From the NCBI RefSeq assembly GCF_007748115.1, contig NZ_CP036289.1, positions 4,464,001 to 4,528,000 of the forward strand: a stretch of DNA of 64,000 nucleotides. Direction: 5' to 3'. A program made the position numbers and the translations under genes. Source of the stretch: Bremerella volcania (GTDB lineage: Bacteria > Planctomycetota > Planctomycetia > Pirellulales > Pirellulaceae). Below are positions 8,808 to 17,684 of the stretch, in pieces. The notes beneath the pieces were generated by a model, which worked only from the letters and a program-made list of their open reading frames with translations, was not told where the DNA came from and did not search any database. Numbering within the stretch: the stretch's first letter is position 1; every line of letters starts with the position of its first letter.

Positions 8808-10298
8808 TTAGACCTTACCTTCGGCTGGGACTTCGAAGCCCTTGCGGTAGTCGCGGCTGAGGTACTGGTCGGCCTTTTCGTTGCCGATGAACGTTTCGCT
8901 CTTCGGATCGAAGGCCAGCATTGGGCCAAGCGTGACTCCTTCGCTGTCAATGTTCACGCCATTGTCACGAAGATGATCCTGAACGCGTTCCATGGTGGCA
9001 CGGACGTTTTCAGTCGTCTTGATTGCTTCCATTCGTTCCAGGCATTCCGCTGGCGAAACCTGTTCGCCCATTTGGTACGAGATCAGCCCGGTATGGCACA
9101 GAGCGCTGGAAAGGTGACCTTCCAGGATGTCGCCGTTCAAGTGATCGACTTCACGGCTACGGACCGCTTCGACGAAGTTGTTGTAGTGGTTCTGGTCGCC
9201 ACCACCGTTGAAGTCACGGATCTTGTTGCCATCCTTATCGAAGGCCGAACCGGAATGATACGTGGTCATCACGACGTAGCCATCGGTGCCTTCAAAGATC
9301 ACGCCGATCTTCGAGCCCTTGTAGCTGACGCTGCTTTCCTTCAGCTTCTTGTCGTAAACCAGGCCGCGAACCTCGAAGACCAACGAACGATCACCGTAGT
9401 CGTGCACGACGACCTGGGTGTTCGGCGTGGTACCGGCGTCTTCGTAACCGAAACGACCACCGTAACTGATGACGGCGTTGCTCAGCTCATTCGCATTAAG
9501 GCCCCAACGCGCCAGGTCCATCTGGTGGATACCCTGGTTACCGAGGTCGCCGTTGCCAAACGGCATCTGCCAGTGCCAATCGTAGTGGAACTGCGGCCGA
9601 GTTACCGGCTGCATCTGAGCTGGGCCCAGCCACAGGTTGTAGTCGACCGTCTTCGGTGGTTCGTAGTTCCCCTTGGGTCCGATGCTCTTACGTGGCTTGT
9701 AGCACAGACCGCGGGCAACTTTCACGTCGCCGATCTTGCCGCTGTGAACGAACTCGATCGCTTCGATCATGCCCGGGTTCGACCGGCTTTGCGTACCGGC
9801 CTGGCAAATGCGTTCGTACTTGCGAGCCGCTTCCACCACTCGGCGACCTTCGCTCACGTTGTGGCTGACAGGCTTTTCGACGTACACATCCTTGCCGGCC
9901 TGGAGAGCCCAGATGGCTTGCAGCGAGTGGAGGTGGTTGGGCGTGGCGATCGAGACGATATCGACGGAAGGATCATCGAGAACCTTACGGATGTCTGTCT
10001 CAAACTTTGGCTTGTGACCATCCTGACGCTTGGCGACCCCTTCGACCTTGCTCTCGTGGAACTTCGAGTCGACATCGCATAGGTGCGTGATGATGATGTC
10101 GTCACGGTTGGTGAAGCCACCGATATGAGCATTGCCGCGGCCATTCAAACCGACGACGGCGACATGTAGTTTTTCGTTGGGGCTCTTGCTCTGCTTTTCG
10201 GCCGCGATCAACGAAGTGGGAGCCGCAAACGCAGCAGCTGCCGCGGCGGCAAACATGGAATCTTCGAGAAACTCGCGGCGAGTCTTGCGAATCGTCAT
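8808..10298 (-). CDS. secreted Gfo/Idh/MocA family oxidoreductase (twin-arginine signal)
   Basis: A 496-residue NAD(P)-dependent oxidoreductase of the glucose-fructose oxidoreductase/inositol dehydrogenase family. It opens with a twin-arginine signal (RKTRREFLED followed by an alanine-rich core), so the folded, cofactor-loaded protein is probably exported. The Rossmann motif VAVVGLNGRGNAH follows at about residue 47, and the EKPVSHN motif marks the family's conserved Lys. ATG 10298 is chosen because it places the twin-arginine motif at the start. Planctomycetes carry many paralogues; the sugar substrate is unknown. It is monocistronic, with its own terminator. Confidence 0.9.
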   Translation of the reverse strand: MTIRKTRREFLEDSMFAAAAAAAFAAPTSLIAAEKQSKSPNEKLHVAVVGLNGRGNAHIGGFTNRDDIIITHLCDVDSKFHESKVEGVAKRQDGHKPKFETDIRKVLDDPSVDIVSIATPNHLHSLQAIWALQAGKDVYVEKPVSHNVSEGRRVVEAARKYERICQAGTQSRSNPGMIEAIEFVHSGKIGDVKVARGLCYKPRKSIGPKGNYEPPKTVDYNLWLGPAQMQPVTRPQFHYDWHWQMPFGNGDLGNQGIHQMDLARWGLNANELSNAVISYGGRFGYEDAGTTPNTQVVVHDYGDRSLVFEVRGLVYDKKLKESSVSYKGSKIGVIFEGTDGYVVMTTYHSGSAFDKDGNKIRDFNGGGDQNHYNNFVEAVRSREVDHLNGDILEGHLSSALCHTGLISYQMGEQVSPAECLERMEAIKTTENVRATMERVQDHLRDNGVNIDSEGVTLGPMLAFDPKSETFIGNEKADQYLSRDYRKGFEVPAEGKV

Positions 10299-10720
10299 GG
10301 CTTCAGGCCTTTGTGTTGAAAAAGAGTTGATGGGCGGTGGGAAGGGTGGGTGATCTTTGGGCACACTTCAAGGAAGCCTTCACGGCACGCAATCGATGGT
10401 GAACATGCCTGGAAAAGAGTGTCTCGGATCAAGCTTTCAAGATAACTAACCTTAAGGTTCCTGACAACTATTTCGGACTCGTTCTTCTCATCCAGAGAGG
10501 AACGAAAACACGCCGGCTACGAGACATAGGGATCGACTCAAAGCTATACGGGGTCAGCAGGCCCAAAGCTCACCCCTGATTTGCATCACGGAAACCGCCC
10601 CAGATGCTTCGATTCGAGGGCCGCTAAGAGAAGCCAAGAAGCCTGCCTCATTCGAGAATCGCCGAACAACACGACGTTTTCGACGCCTCAAAAACAAGGC
10701 CCGTTTTTGACTAGTCAAAA
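10299..10720. other. intergenic region with a 16-bp palindrome
   Basis: About 420 bp lie between the SDR stop and the Gfo/Idh/MocA start, all on the minus strand. I see no credible gene. Directly after the SDR stop is a perfect 16-bp palindrome, TTTTGACTAGTCAAAA (10705-10720), which could be an operator or a weak transcription end. The rest presumably contains the promoter of the oxidoreductase. Confidence 0.5.
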
Positions 10721-11503
10721 TCAGCCAAGCTTGGCAACTGCCCAATCTGCAAGAGATGGCCACAGGCGATCCAAGAGAACCATCGCGTAGCCGGTTTTAC
10801 TGGGAATGATTTCGTGCTTCCCGGTGCGAATCGCACGCAGGGCAGCAGCGGCAATGTCGTGGGGCGTTCGCGTGAACTTTCCCGTCGCGGGAGCCTTCCC
10901 CTTTTTCTCAATTACCGAGGAGGAAAACTCGCTACTGGTCGTGCTCGGACTGACCAAAATCACATCTATTCCTTTACTCGACAATTCAGCCCGCAGAGCA
11001 TCACTAAAACCATGCAACGCGAACTTGCTAGCACAGTACTCGCTCTTCCCTGGAACAGCCCGGTGCGCGAGGATCGACGAGATGTTACAGATGGCTGGCG
11101 TTCGCCCCTTTTCGAGCATCGGCAGAAAGAGCCGAGTCAGCTCGACCGGGGCAAAGAAATTGACTTCCATCAACTGCCGCAGACGCTCCGGCGAGGCCTC
11201 GGCGAAGCTGCCGTAGGCGCCCACGCCGGCATTATTCACCAACACATCGAGTCCTTGATATTCATGCTGAGCCTTCTCCAGAAGCTTCTGACGCAGGGCC
11301 GGATCGGTGACGTCGCCGACCACGTATTTGGCGTCGGCGCCCTTGGCGTGAACCACTTCCAGAAGCTCGTCCAGGCGGTCTTCACGACGGGCCGTAAGCA
11401 GCAGTTTCGCGCCCGCCTCCGCCGCGAGAATCGCCAAGGCGCGACCAATCCCCGAAGACGCGCCGGTGATTAAAATCCGAAGGCCAGCCAGCTTCCGCCG
11501 CAT
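10721..11503 (-). CDS. short-chain dehydrogenase/reductase (classical SDR)
   Basis: A 260-residue classical SDR. It shows the cofactor motif TGASSGIG near residue 13, the NNAGVGAYG strand, and the active site with NISS followed by YCASK (Ser-Tyr-Lys). The start ATG (11503) shares its first base with the last base of the hflX stop (TAATG), so it is translated by coupling to hflX; this fixes the start. The substrate is unknown. The basic residue after the glycine motif (LTARR) suggests NADP preference, an inference only. Confidence 0.9.
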   Translation of the reverse strand: MRRKLAGLRILITGASSGIGRALAILAAEAGAKLLLTARREDRLDELLEVVHAKGADAKYVVGDVTDPALRQKLLEKAQHEYQGLDVLVNNAGVGAYGSFAEASPERLRQLMEVNFFAPVELTRLFLPMLEKGRTPAICNISSILAHRAVPGKSEYCASKFALHGFSDALRAELSSKGIDVILVSPSTTSSEFSSSVIEKKGKAPATGKFTRTPHDIAAAALRAIRTGKHEIIPSKTGYAMVLLDRLWPSLADWAVAKLG

Positions 11504-12834
11504 TAGGCGACATCCCCCACGGCGCCTGATTCTTCCGACTCGGAAGTGTACTCGTAAGGGCGAATCACCGCGTCGGGATTCTGGTTTTCGATACGCCCCA
11601 AATGGGCGGTCGGAATGCGGCAATGCACGTACAGCTTTTCGTTGCCGTATCGCTTGGAAACGATCTCGCCGTTCTTGGCCAGGTAGGCCACCAACTTGCC
11701 GTTGTCGACCGACGCTTCGATCTCGACGTCCGAGAACGATTTACTCAGCGCATCACTCACCGCGATGGCCAGTTTGTCGAGCCCTTCCCGCGATACAGCG
11801 CTGACGGAAACCGCATAAGGAAAGCGGGCTTGAAGCTGCTCTAATCGTCGAGAATCCTCGATCCGATCGATCTTGTTCATAACCAAAAGAGTGCTCTTCT
11901 GATCGATCCCGATTTCGGCCAAAACATCATTCACGGCGGCAATTTGCTGCTCGGCTTCCGGGTTGCTCGCGTCGGCCACGTGCAGCAGAAGATCAGCCTG
12001 ATTGGCCTCTTCCAGCGTGGCCTTAAACGAAGCGATCAAACGGTGGGGCAGGTCGCGAATGAAACCGACCGTATCGCTCAACAAGACCGGTCCCCAGTGC
12101 GGCAATCGCCAGCGCCGAGTGCGTGTATCGAGCGTGGCGAACAGCATGTCGGCAGACAGCACCTGAGCCGATGTCAACGCGTTCATCAGCGTACTTTTAC
12201 CGGCATTGGTATAGCCAACCAGGCTGATCGTCATCGACTCTTTTCGAGCGGCCACTTCCCGCTCGCGACGCTTGGCCACTTTGTCCAAATCGTCCTTCAA
12301 ATCGCGAATGCGTTTCTCGACCAAACGGCGGTCGACTTCCAACTGCTTTTCACCAGGGCCACGCATCCCGACGCCCATCTTGATACGGTCCAAGTGGGAC
12401 CACATTCGCTTCAGCCGAGGCAGCGAATATTCAAGCTGAGCCAACTCAACCGCCAGGCGCGATTCAAGCGTTTGGGCATGGGTCGCGAAGATGTCGAGAA
12501 TAAGCTCGGTGCGATCGATCACCTTACGTTTGGTTTCCCGCTCCAAGTTTCGGGTCTGCCCTGGCGAAAGCTCGTTATCGAAGATAATCACGTCGGCTTC
12601 CGACGCTTCGGCGCACAGCGACAGCTCCTCGATCTTTCCCTTGCCCAGATAGGTCCCCGGATCTGGCTTTTCGCGCCTTTGCGTCAGCTTGCCCACCACG
12701 GTCGTTCCGGCCGTGGTGGCCAATCCGTCGAGTTCTTCCAGCGGATCGTCGGAGTACTGAATCGACGGATCCAACAACTTAACCAGAATGGCATTTTCCT
12801 GAGCGACGCTCTGTTTGCGATCTCGTTCTGTCAC
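11503..12834 (-). CDS. hflX: ribosome-associated GTPase HflX
   Basis: A 443-residue GTPase of the HflX family, which binds the 50S subunit and splits stalled ribosomes. The N-terminal HflX domain carries the glycine-rich GTYLGKGK segment, followed by a coiled helical linker and the G domain with GYTNAGKST (G1), DTVGFI (G3) and NKID (G4). A GTG start at 12834 fits the family N-terminus, with an AAGGA-like site upstream. The ending PYEYTSESEESGAVG is an acidic tail. It is the first gene of a two-gene unit with the SDR. Confidence 0.95.
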   Translation of the reverse strand: MTERDRKQSVAQENAILVKLLDPSIQYSDDPLEELDGLATTAGTTVVGKLTQRREKPDPGTYLGKGKIEELSLCAEASEADVIIFDNELSPGQTRNLERETKRKVIDRTELILDIFATHAQTLESRLAVELAQLEYSLPRLKRMWSHLDRIKMGVGMRGPGEKQLEVDRRLVEKRIRDLKDDLDKVAKRREREVAARKESMTISLVGYTNAGKSTLMNALTSAQVLSADMLFATLDTRTRRWRLPHWGPVLLSDTVGFIRDLPHRLIASFKATLEEANQADLLLHVADASNPEAEQQIAAVNDVLAEIGIDQKSTLLVMNKIDRIEDSRRLEQLQARFPYAVSVSAVSREGLDKLAIAVSDALSKSFSDVEIEASVDNGKLVAYLAKNGEIVSKRYGNEKLYVHCRIPTAHLGRIENQNPDAVIRPYEYTSESEESGAVGDVA

Positions 12835-13139
12835 AAGCGGTGCCTGTTTTTCCTTTCGTTGACCAGTGCCGCCCCAGGGACATGACTTGCGGCACAGGGA
12901 CCCTTCACAACCGCTGAAACCTTGCCAGCGGGCTTCCCCTTAATTCTAACCCGCCCCATGGCCATAGCGAAGGTGCATTTACACCCCCTAATGGCAAGAA
13001 TCCCTGACGTTCCATCAGCTATTTTCGCACGTTTTCCCGCGGGGAATAGTCGCGATATGCTCCGTCTTCTAAACTAGACTAGAGGTTTAACCTTGCCGAA
13101 AGTTCACTCTTAACCCACCACCTTCTGAGGAAGACACCC
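12835..13139. other. divergent promoter region between hflX and the isomerase gene
   Basis: A gap of 305 bp between divergently transcribed genes, expected to hold both promoters. I see no gene or strong hairpin. A purine-rich GAGGAAG lies just upstream of the isomerase start. Confidence 0.5.
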
Positions 13140-14063
13140 ATGCAACGGCATCTCGGTCGACGTCAATTCCTTCAATCGATGGCCGCCACCAGCGCCGCAT
13201 TGACCCTCGGCCCACACCTTCTCGCCGCCGATGCGGACAAGAAAGCCCCATTCAAGATCTCGCTGGCCCAGTGGTCGCTGCATCGCACGATCCGTAGCGG
13301 AAAACTCGACAACCTCGACTTCGCCAAAACGGCCAAGGAAGAATGCGGCATCGAAGCCATCGAGTACGTCAACCAGTTCTTCAAGGACAAAGCCAAGGAC
13401 GAAAAGTACCTGGCCGAAATGAACAAGCGAGCCGCCGACAATGGCGTCAAGCAGTTGCTGATCATGGTCGACGGTGAAGGCGCGTTGGGGGACCCGAATG
13501 AAGCCAAACGCAAGCAAGCCGTAGAAAACCACTACAAATGGGCCGAAGCAGCCAAGACACTCGGTGGCCACTCGATCCGTGTGAATGCCCAAAGTGGTGG
13601 TAGCTACGAAGAACAGATCAAGCTGGCCGCCGATGGCCTGTCCCGGTTGAGCGAGTTCGCCAAGGGGCTGGGCTTGAACGTGATCGTGGAAAACCACGGC
13701 GGTCTGTCGTCCAACGGCCAGTGGCTCGCTTCGGTGATGAAGACCGTCGACATGGACAACTGCGGCACGCTGCCAGACTTCGGCAACTTCCGCGTCAGCA
13801 AAGACGAAATGTACGATCGCTACAAAGGAGTCGACGAGTTGATGCCATACGCCAAGGCCGTCAGCGCCAAGTCCCATCAATTCAATGAAGAAGGCCTGGA
13901 AACCAACACCGACTTCTTCAAGATGATGGACATCGTCGTCAACAAGCATGGCTATCACGGCTATGTCGGCGTCGAATGGGAAGGTGGCAACCCCGGCGAG
14001 ATCGAAGGGATCATCCTGACCCGCAAGCTCCTGGAAAAGTGCGCCCAGAAGCTAGCATCCTAG
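13140..14063 (+). CDS. secreted sugar phosphate isomerase/epimerase-like protein (hydroxypyruvate isomerase type)
   Basis: A 307-residue xylose-isomerase-like TIM barrel (AP endonuclease family 2 fold). It begins with a twin-arginine-type signal ([19 protein letters not shown] ending LLAAD), so it is probably exported. Metal-site-like motifs include VIVENHGG (Glu), the SAKSHQFN strand and VGVEWEG (Glu). The substrate is unknown; planctomycete genomes carry many such exported isomerases alongside exported Gfo/Idh/MocA proteins. The ATG follows GAGGAAGACACCC, a good ribosome-binding site. Its transcript ends at the hairpin at 14096. Confidence 0.85.
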   Translation: MQRHLGRRQFLQSMAATSAALTLGPHLLAADADKKAPFKISLAQWSLHRTIRSGKLDNLDFAKTAKEECGIEAIEYVNQFFKDKAKDEKYLAEMNKRAADNGVKQLLIMVDGEGALGDPNEAKRKQAVENHYKWAEAAKTLGGHSIRVNAQSGGSYEEQIKLAADGLSRLSEFAKGLGLNVIVENHGGLSSNGQWLASVMKTVDMDNCGTLPDFGNFRVSKDEMYDRYKGVDELMPYAKAVSAKSHQFNEEGLETNTDFFKMMDIVVNKHGYHGYVGVEWEGGNPGEIEGIILTRKLLEKCAQKLAS

Positions 14064-14095
14064 TTCGGGTGCCATACCCACAGTCCTCCTGCATC

Positions 14096-14130
14096 AAACC
14101 CCGTGGCGACATCGCCTCGGGGTTTTTCTT
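14096..14130 (+). terminator. Rho-independent terminator of the isomerase gene
   Basis: AAACCCCG (14096-14103) pairs with CGGGGTTT (14118-14125). An inner GGCG/CGCC extension and a T-rich tail follow, 32 bp after the stop codon. Confidence 0.85.
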
Positions 14131-14459
14131 TTGCGCGAAACCCCTGAGAAAACCCGCTTCACGAAACTATTTGGAACTATTTCCGAAAAAATTAACCGGT
14201 CTCCAAAGGACATCTTCCTCCATGCGACTTTCGGCCCTGCTTAATTCTTAAGCACGACCACCCTTGCCCAAAAAAGTCGCGTCACTGCATCTAGTTTGTG
14301 CATGCATTGCTGTCAGTCGTAAGTGCTTGCACTGCAGTCACTTCTACGCTGGTCTTGACTCGAAACACAAGATTCTGGCATACCGTTACACATCGCGTGG
14401 CGAACATAGCCACGACGGTGTCCAAAGTCCTCAGTCGTTTCCAGGAAGGAGCCTCGCAG
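14131..14459. other. upstream region of the ribbon-helix-helix gene
   Basis: About 330 bp without a gene. A possible -35 TTGACT (14355-14360) lies about 18 bp before CATACC. Between 14284 and 14342 there are reiterated TGCA-containing words (CACTGCA, GTGCATGCATTG, TTGCACTGCAGTCA), which could be binding sites for the adjacent DNA-binding protein. This is inference. Confidence 0.4.
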
Positions 14460-15077
14460 ATGTCCCAATTCAACCAAGGCAATTCGTACCCGCAGTCGCA
14501 GCCAGCACCGCGTCCGGTTTACCCAAACACCACCTTCCCACCGCAGCAGCACAGCCAGCCGCAGTATCACTCGCAGCAGCCAGCAGCCAGTGACGGCGCC
14601 TACGCTACCTCGCGTCCAACCTTCACCGGCACGCCGCAAGCTCCGGTTCAACCAGCCGCTCCGGCCGGCCCAGCGCTGAACGTCGCCCCGACCGCCACCT
14701 TCGACGAAAAGAAGGCCGAGTGCGTCCGTATCGCTCGCGACTTCTTCCGTGGCGTTCCGGATTGGGTTACTTACTTCCGTGAGATCCTGGGGGTTGAAGG
14801 CGTTGTTCATCGCCTGTTCCCGCAGCCGGAAGAGTTCACCAAGTTTGAACAGTCCGAAGAGTACAGCGAAATCCAGCTGATGATCGTCAAGCTTCGTGAA
14901 CGCACCAACGTGCAGAACGAATCGAAGGAGCCAACCCGCGTGATCACCGTGCGTCTGCCCAAGAGCCTGCACGAATCGCTTCGCGTGGAAGCTCACTCGC
15001 GACGCACCAGCATGAACAAGCTGTGCATCTCGAAGCTGCTGCAGGTCATCGACGACTCGATGATCCCGAATGACTAA
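14460..15077 (+). CDS. ribbon-helix-helix domain protein with Pro/Gln-rich N-terminus
   Basis: A 205-residue protein in three parts: a low-complexity Pro/Gln/Ser-rich tail (residues 1-80, many PQ and QP pairs), a central helical segment (about 85-145), and a C-terminal ribbon-helix-helix of the HicB/CopG type (about 160-200: RVITVRLPKSLHESLRVEAH followed by SMNKLCISKLL). The strand-helix-helix pattern predicts a dimeric DNA-binding protein. No HicA-like toxin is adjacent, so it is not an ordinary antitoxin. ATG 14460 follows GGAAGGAG by 8 bases, which decides the start over upstream in-frame codons. Confidence 0.8.
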   Translation: MSQFNQGNSYPQSQPAPRPVYPNTTFPPQQHSQPQYHSQQPAASDGAYATSRPTFTGTPQAPVQPAAPAGPALNVAPTATFDEKKAECVRIARDFFRGVPDWVTYFREILGVEGVVHRLFPQPEEFTKFEQSEEYSEIQLMIVKLRERTNVQNESKEPTRVITVRLPKSLHESLRVEAHSRRTSMNKLCISKLLQVIDDSMIPND

Positions 15078-15280
15078 GCTCCCGGGCCGCCTGGGGCCGC
15101 ATCGCGGGTGAGCATGCGGCCCGGCTCGATTCGAGAAAACCCAGCCAGGTGGAACGATCCGCAAGTTGGATGGTCAGCGCCACCAGGCAATAAACGCGCT
15201 CAAACGCGCCGCCGATGCGTGATGATTCCCATCCGCGCAGGGGTGGCCGCGCACTTGAATTCGATTGCGGCTGAGGACGA
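15078..15280. other. 3' region after the ribbon-helix-helix gene
   Basis: With the terminator that follows, this makes a 360-bp gap before clpS. It contains a stable 9-bp hairpin, GGGCCGCAT with ATGCGGCCC (15094-15102, 15114-15122), without a T run. A short open frame reads through the downstream terminator and is therefore not credible. Confidence 0.5.
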
Positions 15281-15327
15281 AAAGGGCCTGGCATTTTCGC
15301 GGAGCGAACCTGCCGGCCCTTTTTTTG
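15281..15327 (+). terminator. Rho-independent terminator upstream of clpS
   Basis: AAAGGGCC-GGCA (15281-15293, one bulge) pairs with TGCCGGCCCTTT (15311-15322), followed by seven T. It lies about 200 bp after the ribbon-helix-helix gene, implying a long 3' untranslated region or a separate small transcript. Confidence 0.8.
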
Positions 15328-15437
15328 TGTCCTTTCGCGGATAGCCGAGCATTGATTTCCTTTGGCAGTAGCCAAAATGGATATTACAACGATAGTTATC
15401 GTTGGACGCATTTTTTCCCCGGCAGCATTAAAAAAAC

Positions 15438-15773
15438 ATGAGCAGCGAAGATACGGTCGTCGCCACCCCTGAATCGATCGTCGAGAACAAACCCCGGCGC
15501 CAGCCGCCCTACGGCGTCATTCTGCATAACGACGACATCAACACGTTTGAATTCGTCATCGAGACCTTGCGTAAGGTCTTTGGCTACGAATTGGAGAAAT
15601 GCTTTCTTCTGACCCAGGAAGCCCACGAACGAGGCCGAAGTCTCCTCTGGAGCGGTACCCTGGAAGGTGCCGAACTGAAGCGGGACCAGGTCATCTCGCG
15701 CGGTCCAGACCCCGTGATGAAAGCCAAAGGAGCCCTTCCCCTGCGTGTCACGCTGGAAGAAATGCCTCAATAG
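15438..15773 (+). CDS. clpS: ATP-dependent Clp protease adaptor ClpS
   Basis: A 111-residue ClpS, the N-recognin that hands N-degron substrates to ClpA or ClpC. The family core is clear: PPYGVILHNDDINTFEFVIETL includes the HNDD acidic residues of the binding pocket, with the long helix and AHERGRS-like segment following. The N-terminal 25 residues are a flexible arm. ClpA/ClpC is not in this window. It precedes the TrhO-RluA gene by 60 bp on the same strand. Confidence 0.93.
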   Translation: MSSEDTVVATPESIVENKPRRQPPYGVILHNDDINTFEFVIETLRKVFGYELEKCFLLTQEAHERGRSLLWSGTLEGAELKRDQVISRGPDPVMKAKGALPLRVTLEEMPQ

Positions 15774-15833
15774 CGGCGAGTTCCCGTTTCTCCCCCGTTT
15801 GCGAAAATCGGGTTACCAAAGATAATTTGCGGT

Positions 15834-17684
15834 ATGAATACGACAACCGCCATGCCCGATGCCGGGCCTGTTCTGAACATTTCGTCCTATCTTTTCGCAT
15901 CCTTGTCGGATTTGAAGCCGATGCGGGACGCGTTGCGCCGGCTTTGTAAGCGACTCGACCTGCGCGGAACGATTCTGCTGAGCACCGAAGGGATCAATCT
16001 CTTCGTGGCCGGCCCCGAAGAGAGCGTTCAGAAACTGCTCGATGCGCTCCGCAAGATTCCCGGTCTCGAAAAGTTGGAAGCGAAGGAAAGCTTTACCAGC
16101 TACCAGCCGTTTCGCCGGATGCTGGTGAAGATCAAGAAAGAGATCATCGCGTTTGGCATTGATGGCATCGAGCCTGCCGAGCGGACCGCTCCCAAGCTTC
16201 CGCCGCGGCAGCTCAAGCAGTGGCTCGACGAAGGGAAGCCGCTGATGCTGTACGACGTGCGCAACGACTACGAAGTGAAAGTCGGTACGTTTGAGAACGC
16301 AGTGCCTGCCGGGATCGATACGTTCCGCGATTTTCCCAAAGCGGTCGCCAGTCTTCCCGAAGACGCCAAGAACACGCCGGTGGTCATGTTCTGTACCGGG
16401 GGCATCCGCTGCGAAAAGGCCGGTCCGTTCATGGAGCAGGCCGGCTTTAGCGAGGTGTACCAGTTGGAAGGTGGCATCCTGAAGTATTTCGAGCTGGTTG
16501 GCGGCGATCACTACCAAGGAGACTGTTTCGTCTTTGATCAACGCGTCGCCGTCGATCCACGGCTGCAAGAGTCGGCCGTGGCCCAGTGCTTCGTCTGCCA
16601 GACTCCCCTGACGACCGAAGAACAAAACTCGCCGCTGTATGTTCCTGGCGAGTCGTGCCCTCACTGCTTCAAGTCGGCCCAGGAAACGATGGCCGAAGTG
16701 GTCGCCAAGCGGCAAGCCAAGCTGAAAGAAGTGACCACGCCCCTGCCCGGCAGCATCCCTTACACCAACACGCGGCGCCTGTTTGTTTCGTCCGAGCAAA
16801 AAGGAAAGATGCTGTACGAGGTGTTTGCCGAAAAAGTCCCGGCCGCCTCCCAGGGTTTCTGGGAGAAGATGGTCGAGCAAAAGCTGCTGGTCGAAGTCAT
16901 TCACCATCAGGACGAACGCCTCGTCGAGTATCGCGCCGCCGACCCGACCGTTCCCCTGGTCGCCGGCCAACTATTCGAGCAGCGCTATCCCGGCACCACC
17001 GAACCGGACGTCAGTACTGACATTCAAATCCTTTACGAAGACTCGGGGCTGATCGTCGTCAGCAAGCCCGCCCCACTGCCGATGCATCCGTGCGGCCGCT
17101 TCAATAAGAATTCGCTGATCAGCTTCCTGGAACAGGTTTACCATCCGCAGAAGCTCCGGATTGCTCATCGCCTGGATGCCAACACGACTGGCGTGGCGAT
17201 TCTCTCGCGCACCAGCGCGGTTGCTCGCCAGGTTCAGCCGCAGTTCGAGCAAGGTAAAGTCGAGAAGCGTTACCTGGCACTCGTGCACGGGCACCCACCG
17301 CAAGACGAGTTCGTCTGCGACCAGCCGATTGGAACTTCCCGCGTCACCGGCGGTGGCCGCCGCGTCGAAGAAGGTGGCCAGCCATCGCGAACCGATTTCG
17401 TCGTTCGCAAGCGTTTTGCCGACGGAACGGCCCTGTTGGAAGTCTCCCCCAAGACAGGCCGAACCAATCAGATTCGACTGCACATCTGGCACCTCGGCTT
17501 CCCCATCGTCGGCGATCCGATGTATCAGCAAGGGGGCGTCATGCAGCAGAAGCAGACGCTCGACGTCGACGAACCACCGATGTGTCTGCATGCCTGGGAA
17601 GTTCGTTTCCGTCACCCGCAAACCGCCGAGATGGTGACCTTCCAGGCCCCGGCCCCCGCTTGGGCAAACGCTGCTCAGCACTAA
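15834..17684 (+). CDS. fusion: TrhO-like rhodanese sulfurtransferase plus RluA pseudouridine synthase
   Basis: A 616-residue two-enzyme fusion. Residues 1-95 match the N-terminal acylphosphatase-like domain of TrhO/YceA. Residues 120-225 form a rhodanese domain with the catalytic loop CTGGIRC (Cys187), and a Cys cluster (CFVCQ, then CPHC) follows near 245-275. In known bacteria TrhO hydroxylates U34 of tRNAs. From about residue 385 the protein is an RluA synthase: VVSKPAPLPMH, HRLDANTTG with catalytic Asp448, and GRTNQIRLH. The segment between (about 290-385) may be an S4-like linker. The fusion suggests one polypeptide making two uridine modifications, perhaps on the same RNA. The stop overlaps the convergent ABC permease gene by 4 bp. 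Confidence 0.9.
   Translation: MNTTTAMPDAGPVLNISSYLFASLSDLKPMRDALRRLCKRLDLRGTILLSTEGINLFVAGPEESVQKLLDALRKIPGLEKLEAKESFTSYQPFRRMLVKIKKEIIAFGIDGIEPAERTAPKLPPRQLKQWLDEGKPLMLYDVRNDYEVKVGTFENAVPAGIDTFRDFPKAVASLPEDAKNTPVVMFCTGGIRCEKAGPFMEQAGFSEVYQLEGGILKYFELVGGDHYQGDCFVFDQRVAVDPRLQESAVAQCFVCQTPLTTEEQNSPLYVPGESCPHCFKSAQETMAEVVAKRQAKLKEVTTPLPGSIPYTNTRRLFVSSEQKGKMLYEVFAEKVPAASQGFWEKMVEQKLLVEVIHHQDERLVEYRAADPTVPLVAGQLFEQRYPGTTEPDVSTDIQILYEDSGLIVVSKPAPLPMHPCGRFNKNSLISFLEQVYHPQKLRIAHRLDANTTGVAILSRTSAVARQVQPQFEQGKVEKRYLALVHGHPPQDEFVCDQPIGTSRVTGGGRRVEEGGQPSRTDFVVRKRFADGTALLEVSPKTGRTNQIRLHIWHLGFPIVGDPMYQQGGVMQQKQTLDVDEPPMCLHAWEVRFRHPQTAEMVTFQAPAPAWANAAQH

Noticed and set aside
8775-10082. A 435-codon open frame opposite the Gfo/Idh/MocA gene.
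   Set aside because: It lies wholly antisense to a gene with clear motifs, has no recognisable domain, and arises from codon bias in GC-rich DNA.
14460-15077. HicAB toxin-antitoxin system.
   Set aside because: Only the HicB-like ribbon-helix-helix end is present; no HicA-like gene lies within several hundred bases on either side.
15813-16970. A 385-codon open frame opposite the TrhO-RluA gene.
   Set aside because: The sense strand carries catalytic rhodanese and RluA motifs; the antisense product has none.
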